A stretch of DNA of 64,000 nt from Acarospora socialis (Eukaryota; Ascomycota; Lecanoromycetes; Acarosporales; Acarosporaceae): positions 806,001 through 870,000 of the forward strand of contig JAMYGW020000010.1 of assembly GCA_025617375.2 (NCBI GenBank). The letters run 5' to 3'. The translations under genes and the position numbers were made by a program. This document shows, one piece after another, positions 57,556-64,000 of the stretch. Below the pieces are notes generated by a model. It had not been told where the DNA came from. It did no database searches and was given only the letters and a program-made list of their open reading frames with translations. Positions within the stretch are counted from its first letter, which is position 1. Each line of letters opens with the position of its first letter.

Positions 57556-59866
57556 ATGCGAAGACCTTCACCTCTCCTCTTCCGATTCCCGTACGTCTTA
57601 TCGCATGGCGTGCATACATCCTCTCGACCACCGATAACACAGATCGAAAATGCTACCTTCTACCGTCACCACCCGTCCTCCGCCGCTGACCAGACCGCGG
57701 CCCCAAACCCGCCATTGTTCCCCGGCTTGAATTTTACCCTACCGTCTTATTCCACGGAACCTCAGCATTGGTCGATATTGGGTCCATCGAACTCGGGGAA
57801 GACGACGTTTCTAGAGGTGCTCAGAGGACAGCATCTCTGCTTCCCTCCTGGCGCTCGTTCTTACCCTTACCTCTCCAGCGACGAGATTGCGGCGAAGGAC
57901 CACCGCTTACGGACTCCCGGGCGCGCATTTCAGTATGTGGGCTTCAACGGCGAGCGAGGCGGGCTAGGCGGGCCCGGTACACGTGGAGCCTATCTCAGCG
58001 CGAGGTATGAGAGCAGGAGGGAAGAGACGGACTTTCTTTTACTGGATTATCTTAAAGGCCATATGGAGCTGAACCCGGCAGATGAGACAGCAGGTACAGA
58101 TCATGATGATACGTTGTTGGAGAGGGTGATAAAGGACTTGAGATTGGAGGCCTTGGTGCACATGCCAGTGAGCAATCTCAGTAATGGGCAGACCAGACGG
58201 GCGAGGATTGCGAAAGCGTTGTTGAATCGGCCAGAAGTGCTTTTGCTGGACGAGCCTTTCAGTAAGTTCGATAGAAATCTATCTAAAGTAGAACCCTTTT
58301 AGTAACCTGTTGCTCTGGCCCAGTGGGTCTTGATCCCCCAACATTGATGACCTTGTCGCCGTTGTTACATTGGCTGGCAATGGCCAACGCACCCCGTCTT
58401 GTACTAGCTCTCCGACCACAAGACCCCTTGCCGGTGTGGATTACACACCTCGTTTATCTGGACAAGGAGTGCAGAGTTGTGCACCAGGGGCGAAAGGACG
58501 AAATGCTTGTTGAGTTAAAGGGGAAAATCGGGTTAGTAGGGGAATTACCGGGGGCGGGTGCCACCCATATGAGAGACCATGTCGCTACACCTAAAGCAGA
58601 GGCGAAGCTTGCACCATCGTCGGATCTGCCAGATGTTGGCGAGGGTGAAGAACTTTCTCGCAGTGAAAATAGTAAAACCGAGGGGAAGAAGGTGGCATTT
58701 AGCCAAAGCAGCTTAGGAATGACGGAGAGATCTCTGCAAAGGCGGCAAAAGCGCGCCTTAGAACGCTCAGGTCGGGAAGTTCTGGTCAACATGAAAGGAG
58801 TACGTGTCAAGTACGGTGAGAAGATAGTGTTAGGAAACTGGACGCAAGGCTTAAAAAGAAAAAAGACACGCGGCTTGTGGTGGGATGTGAGGCGAGGTGA
58901 TCGATGGGGTATATTCGGACCCAATGGTCTCTGTAGAATCTACCGCATTGATTGATTATCTCGAGCTAACGCCTCTTAGGATCTGGGAAAACAACCCTCT
59001 TGTCATTGATATGTTCGGATCATCCTCAGACCTATGCTCTTCCGATCGAACTGTTCGGTCAGTCCCGCCTACCGAAAGTAGGCCAGCCAGGCATTTCTAT
59101 ATTCGACATCCAAGCCCGAATCGGACATTCCTCTCCGGAAATCCACGCCTTCTTTCCTCGTCACCTAAGCGTACGGCAAACACTGGAGACTGCCTGGGCG
59201 GATACATTCCTGGGCAAGCCGCAACTGAATCATGATCGGGATATGGACGTTGATGCGTGTCTGCACTGGTTCAACGCCGATCTGAAACCAGGATCTAGCG
59301 CGCTGCCCGAGGATATGGTTCATGCATCCAAGGGAAGGGGAATAAAAATCGCTCATGTACCAATGAGTAGGAAGAATGAAGTAAGAGCAGATCTCCTGCG
59401 AATAGAAGAAACCGATATCGACTGGGCAGACGAGCTGCGCTTTGGCGAGCTGTCGTTTTCCGCTCAGCGCGTCGCCCTCTTCATCCGTGCAATGATCAAG
59501 AAACCCGACATTGTGATCTTGGATGAAGCATTCAGTGGCATGGACGATCATGTACGTGATAAATGCAAGCTTTTCCTTAGTTGTGGGGAAGAACGGACCT
59601 GGGCCTGGAATACTGCACAGACTGCCAGGGTGCAGGTGCACGCTCCAAAAAGTCCCGTGAGCGGTGGTCCAAGATTTTCTGGTCTCACCGAAGAACAGGC
59701 CCTGCTCTGCGTTAGTCATGTGAAGGAAGAGGTGCCTGATCTGGTGAGAGAGTGGATATGTTTGCCTGAAGCGAACACAGGCCAAGCTCCAAGACAGGGC
59801 CGCCTCAACACCCCCATGTGTAAAAATTGGGCGAAATGGGATATGATTTGGCGGTTCGAAACATAG
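57556..59866 (+). CDS. Two-cassette soluble ABC ATPase (yeast YDR061W-like)
   Basis: Exons 57556-58261, 58324-58926 and 58980-59866 give 731 residues with two ABC ATPase units and no membrane segments. Unit one: GPSNSGKTTFLEVL (Walker A), LSNGQTRRARIAKALL (signature), EVLLLDEPFMGLDPP (Walker B, formed across the splice). Unit two: GIFGPNGSGKTTLLSLI (Walker A, formed across the splice), ELSFSAQRVALFIRAM (degenerate signature), DIVILDEAFSGMDD (Walker B). The layout is that of bacterial ModF/PhrA and yeast YDR061W, whose role is poorly known. The N-terminus is Arg/Ser/Pro-rich without acidic residues for about 28 residues, so mitochondrial import is possible. The C-terminus is cut rather short after unit two. 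Confidence 0.88.
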
Positions 59867-60142
59867 CTATAACATTATAATATAAACCACCCTTCTCCTA
59901 AAATCCAGCTAAGGCTAGGTATACAAGTAGTAAGGTGCGTGTATCTTGACAAACGGACAGAACAACTGCCAGTATGGTGTCTGTAGTCTACCGCCAACGA
60001 CCAAACAATCGAAGCGTCAGCCGAAATCTCCTTTTTCACACACCACACAGAAGACACGTACATCACGCGCCACATCAACGCTTGACTGAACCAACACTGG
60101 CTCAGTCCCAATTGACTCACCAGAAAGCTTTCTTCCTCTTAT

Positions 60143-63100
60143 ATGCTACCAGAGCCCACTAAAGTATCCACAGAAGCTTCATCTCAAGTATATTCAGAAC
60201 CCCAAACCGCCAACGTTCAGCATGGACTCCAGAATGAACATGAGCCGGGCGCGCGCCTGCTTCCTCTCGAGGGAGAGCGTGTGGACGCCAGGTGCGTCGT
60301 CAATGAGACAGACGCATCTGCAAGATCTTCAACAGACCTTGATAAGACCATCGGCACGGCCTTGCGACGGCTGAAGACCGAGTCCTCCTCGGGTACTCGA
60401 TCACCCGTCGATCGTATTGCTGAATATGAGAACGCATTGAACGCCTCTCCTAAAAAAGGCGATGAAGGACCTCGGTTCAAAGTGGTGGAGAAGAAGCACA
60501 CAAGATCGGGCGATGAGAGCTTGTCCATTGCGGCCTTTCCTAATGGTAGGCTCAGCGATGGCTCGGGCTTTTATACTTAGCCAGTCCATACTAATGAATC
60601 TCAGAGGTCTTGACACACATCTTCTCGCATCTTCCCCCGGCCTCTTTGTCCGCGGTCTCGTTGGTCTCCCGTCGTTTCCATAGCCTGGTCACCACTCCGC
60701 ATGCGTGGAGGATGGCTTTTGCGCGATTCTTTCCCGGAGGAGATGTGCTTGATGATTTGTTTGACGGCCGTCAAGTGCAAGAACCTGTTGTCGAAGAGTC
60801 TGAGGATGTTCGGTCTGAGAAGCGTGTCTTCACCCGACTTACAGCATTCTCATCTTGGCGTAGTGAGTACATCTTGCGTACCCGACTATTGAGGTCACTT
60901 GGACGTGGAAAGCCTGCACAATTCCGGGGTACTGGTGCTTCCGGCTCCAATGCCGGTCAGAATGGGAATGCACAGACTACGTATAACTCGAATCTCTTCA
61001 CTACCATCAACCATATGAACGCGACGTTTGGTACAGGACTGAACAACAGAGCTCCACGGTTCATACATGGCGCGGATGACATTGGCGCTGCCTGCACCAG
61101 CGAGCCCGATAAGGCCAAGGTCGACAACTGGGGCCTTTCGGATCCGCATTCATTCCTGCAGTTCGCCGAACGCTTTCCGGGCGATGCTCAATATGGACTT
61201 GGTCCTGGTGATGTTGTTGGAGTTCCGAATACCATGGACCTCAGTCCCGCGTATGGTATGGTATACTCCGAAGGCTCCCCTGGTGGGCTTGTGTATTACA
61301 GGTCTATCGAAGAGCAAAGAGGACGGTTTTTAGCCTTTTCACTTGGCTTGACTATCCCAGAGCTCGGGATACCCAAGGTCATTGGTGCCAAGGAAACAAT
61401 GTGCTCTGTTTGGATTGCTAAGACTAAAAGTCTACCGTCATTGACAGATGGAGTGATTGGGATGTTTTCTGGCTCATCATCTGGTATCGTTACTGCATAC
61501 TCACTAGGTACCAGCGGTATCCAAGACCGGCGTACCGAACGTGGAGAGATTACCGCGCGATGGGTACTGAGTCCTGGTGTGCCAATAATCGCAATTGCGG
61601 TCGACGAAGATTGTTCGTCACAACGCCATGCTCAGCGTCGCATCTGGGCTGTTGTACTCAATGCGCTTGGGGAAATATTCTACCTTACTGACTTTCCCAG
61701 CCGTGCCCGTATGGAAAGGAGTACCAGGCTAGACGAAGAGACGCTGGAACGACTCGCTTGGGTTACTGGTCGAACTGTGCATTGGACCCTGGTTGAGAGT
61801 ACTCGACGAACGGCCAGGCCAGATCCTTTCAGCAATGTTGATGTGGATGGGAGCTACTCTCCTAGGTCCTCCTGGGACAGCTTGGGTCTGAGTAAAGAGC
61901 AGCTTATTGCGGAGAGTCGAGAGATTGAAAGGTTCCTGGGCTACAAACCCAAGCACTTCCGTACCGTTTGTGAGGGCTGGGATATGAGACGAAGGCTTGA
62001 GGTCGACTTTGCTGGGGACGATGAGAACGGTGCTGGAGAATCTATTATGGTAATTGACGCTGGACTCGACGAAGGGCAGGTCGCTCGCTTGAAGAGAGTC
62101 ACTCGATCTCACCCTAAGACTCTTGTTGATACGTCAAGCAGCCCGGACGAAGCAAAGCAAGCCTATCAAACTGTTGCTACCCCCCCTCAATCGGGCTCAC
62201 TCTTTGGAGGCCCCATAGCTCCACCGCCTACTTGGAGTTTTTCAGGTACTCCTCCAAAACGCCGAGGATCTGTGATCAAACATGACTTTGGGCATGTAGC
62301 AAGCTATGGAGAGGAATGGCGTACGTCTGAGTTCGCTCTCGGTGGACTCAAGGCCATTCAGATCAGTACCACTGCAATTGATACGTCTCGTTACGCCAGC
62401 CTTATCATCTCTGAGGATCCTCTCCTGAGCTTGTCTGGGGCATCTACCACGTCGTCACCAATGACGTCTCCCGTGGGACGGATGACTCAAACCTCTTCGC
62501 CTTCTGACATCCCAGGTCAGCGTGCACGTTTCTTTGCTGCGGGTACAAGGACTGGTATGGTTTTACTCTGGGACATTCGTGCGCCTATGGCAAGCAACAG
62601 CGACCTTATCAACAAGGTACAACCTGTTCGCATTATATACACAGATTCGCCGCAAATCTCCTGTCTGGCTTTGACCTCTCTGTACGTTGTACATGGTGGT
62701 AACGACGGCCTTGTCCAAGCCTGGGATCCTCTCGCATCGAGCACCCAGCCCATACGGACATTGCACTCGCGATTCTCCTCGCGAGCACGCCGTAGACTCG
62801 TTCAGGCTGAAGCTTCCCCGCAAGGTGTCGGCATTAACCTCTTCGCTGCCGGTGCCATCTGTCTCGACCCTGATTCTACTGTACTACGTGGTATGGTCTC
62901 ACTGGGCACACATCTCCGCTACTGGAGTTATAGCTCCACAGCCGCGGACCAGTACAAGAGCAGCAAGCGCCGTCTCCGCCGCTCTCAGCGCGGAAGTAAC
63001 ACCAGCGGCGAGCGGTTTTCCGGCACCGGCAGAGGAGCCCTCAAAGATTACATCGCCAACGAGCGATACGAGCTAGAAAAGGAGAAAGAGACCCGTCAGA

Positions 63101-63693
63101 AGGAGGCTGATCGTCTCGCCGGCCGCTTCGGCCTAGATTTGCTCGGCGACGGTGCGAGCGAAGAGGAAATGCTGGCCTACGCGACCATGCTGAGCGAAGA
63201 AGCCCATGCCAGCGACGAGCAGAAACGGAAAAGCGAGACTGAGCGCATGAGCAGTGCGTGGAGTAGCGAAACTGTCACTCCTGAAGCGCATATCTCCCCT
63301 TCCTCAGTCAAAGAGCAGGATGAACTTGATGCGGATATTGCGGAAGCAATCCGCTTGAGCTTGAGTCTCGAACAGGGAAGTGGTGCTCCGGCAAGAGTAG
63401 ATGAGCGGGCTTATGAGGTGCCAATCAAGTATGGCAAAGGTCGGAGGTCGCCGTTGGGCTCTCCATCTAGCCCAAGTATAGGTGCGGGAGCTGGAGTCGG
63501 CAGCAGCAGGGTTGCGACCGAGGAGAATGACTTAGATTTCGCTTTACAGCTGAGTTTGGCGGAGGAGCGAAGCCGTATGGTTGGTGGTCGTGCAGAGGTA
63601 GAGGTGGTGGTAGACGAGGAGTTTCCCGTGTTGGCGAGAGGTGGGAGTCCGGGTGGAGCCGGAAAGGGGAAAGGGAGACGGAGGGTTTCTTGA
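60143..63693 (+). CDS. F-box/WD40 protein with C-terminal ubiquitin-interacting motifs (Ufo1-like)
   Basis: Exons 60143-60545 and 60605-63693 give 1163 residues. The F-box spans the splice junction (FPNEVLTHIFSHLPPASLSAVSLVSRRFHSL). A WD40-like body follows, with DGVIGMFSGSSSGIVTAYSL, GTRTGMVLLWDI and VVHGGNDGLVQAWDP. The C-terminus has at least two ubiquitin-interacting motifs, DELDADIAEAIRLSLSLEQ and ENDLDFALQLSLAEERS. This order is that of yeast Ufo1, an SCF substrate receptor that works with the shuttle Ddi1 on Ho endonuclease; UIMs there also control its own turnover. The substrate here is unknown. The first 130 residues are disordered and charged. Long linkers hold Ser/Pro-rich sequence with many possible phosphosites. 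Confidence 0.85.
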
Positions 63694-63905
63694 CGTTGGG
63701 TTCTACTTCTGCTTCGGAAAAGTTGAGAGTCTTGTACCAGGTTGGGTTTTGTGAACGATTTATTTCTCGAGGCTGACAAGCTGCGGCCGGTATATGTAAT
63801 GTGGTGGACTTTCCTTCCGTGTTGAACTTTTATAACCTGCGATCCTTTTCCAAGATGTTGATCCTGACAGCCTTCTATATTATCGTCACACACGAGTCCT
63901 ACCTC

Positions 63906-64000
63906 TCACCTCCTTTCCTTCGCCTTTCTAACCACCACACTCCCATCCTCCATCCCAAAATACGCCGCCACCGGCTTCTGGCCCCCTCCAGCCTCCCCAT
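63906..64000 (-). CDS. 3' end of a further gene (cut by window edge)
   Basis: On the minus strand a frame open from the window edge reads GGQKPVAAYFGMEDGSVVVRKAKERR and stops at TGA (63908-63906). The composition is protein-like and it lies tail to tail with the Ufo1-like gene, 212 bases away. Too little is present to name a family. Confidence 0.45.
   Translation of the reverse strand, partial: GEAGGGQKPVAAYFGMEDGSVVVRKAKERR

Noticed and set aside
57107-57640. 177-codon minus-strand gene overlapping the ABC gene start
   Set aside because: Three overlapping stop-free frames of Pro/Ser/Thr/Arg-rich composition indicate chance; it would also run into the ABC coding sequence.
1-64000. CRISPR array, rRNA genes, secondary-metabolite cluster
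   Set aside because: No regularly spaced repeats, no rRNA sequence and no synthase genes were seen; the P450 reductase is the housekeeping type.

Overview
The window is nuclear DNA from a filamentous ascomycete (Pezizomycotina). The basis is gene-dense, intron-poor DNA with short introns of about 50-120 bases, GT..AG borders and CTAAC/CTGAC-like branch sites, together with fungal forms of every recognised protein. These include a CAD-like URA2/pyrABCN enzyme with a dead dihydroorotase domain, a DCL1-type Dicer, a TAO3/Furry scaffold and an Aspergillus-like P450 reductase. Eurotiomycetes or Dothideomycetes fit best, but the class is not settled. Exon borders below come from reading splice sites that restore conserved protein sequence in phase, not from transcripts.

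Layout. 0-9 kb: the 3' end of an unrecognised gene (+), the proteasome base subunit RPN1 (-), divergent from it the RIO2 kinase (+), then a two-RRM protein of the RBMS type (-). 9-15 kb: a 2.9 kb stretch with no recognisable gene, then NADPH-cytochrome P450 reductase (-) and its shared upstream region with TAO3. 15-30 kb: three + strand genes, TAO3/PAG1, a GNPAT/PlsB-like acyltransferase and a YND1-type apyrase. 30-39 kb: the least ordinary part, with a pyrimidine-rich gap, a large UIM protein of unknown function (-), a possible solo LTR, a 61-residue membrane protein (+), a cluster of perfect stem-loops and a gene fragment. 39-52 kb: URA2 (+) converging on the 15-exon dcl1 (-). 53-64 kb: TAP42 (+), mitochondrial uL23 (-), a VAMP7/Nyv1 longin SNARE (+), a two-cassette soluble ABC ATPase (+), a Ufo1-like F-box/WD40/UIM protein (+) and the end of one more gene on the minus strand.

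How the genes relate. Most are housekeeping genes with no operon-like logic. Two loose themes can be seen. Ubiquitin/proteasome: RPN1, the Ufo1-like protein and the unknown UIM protein. Growth and protein synthesis: RIO2, TAP42, mitochondrial uL23 and URA2. Several pairs are divergent and share upstream DNA: RPN1/RIO2 with a perfect 10-base palindrome, CPR/TAO3, dcl1/TAP42 and uL23/VAMP7.

I do not see a clear new biological system. The best leads are the stem-loop cluster near 37.2 kb, the six-codon upstream ORF before URA2, the palindrome between RPN1 and RIO2, the dispersed TACGGAGTA motif, and the unknown UIM protein.
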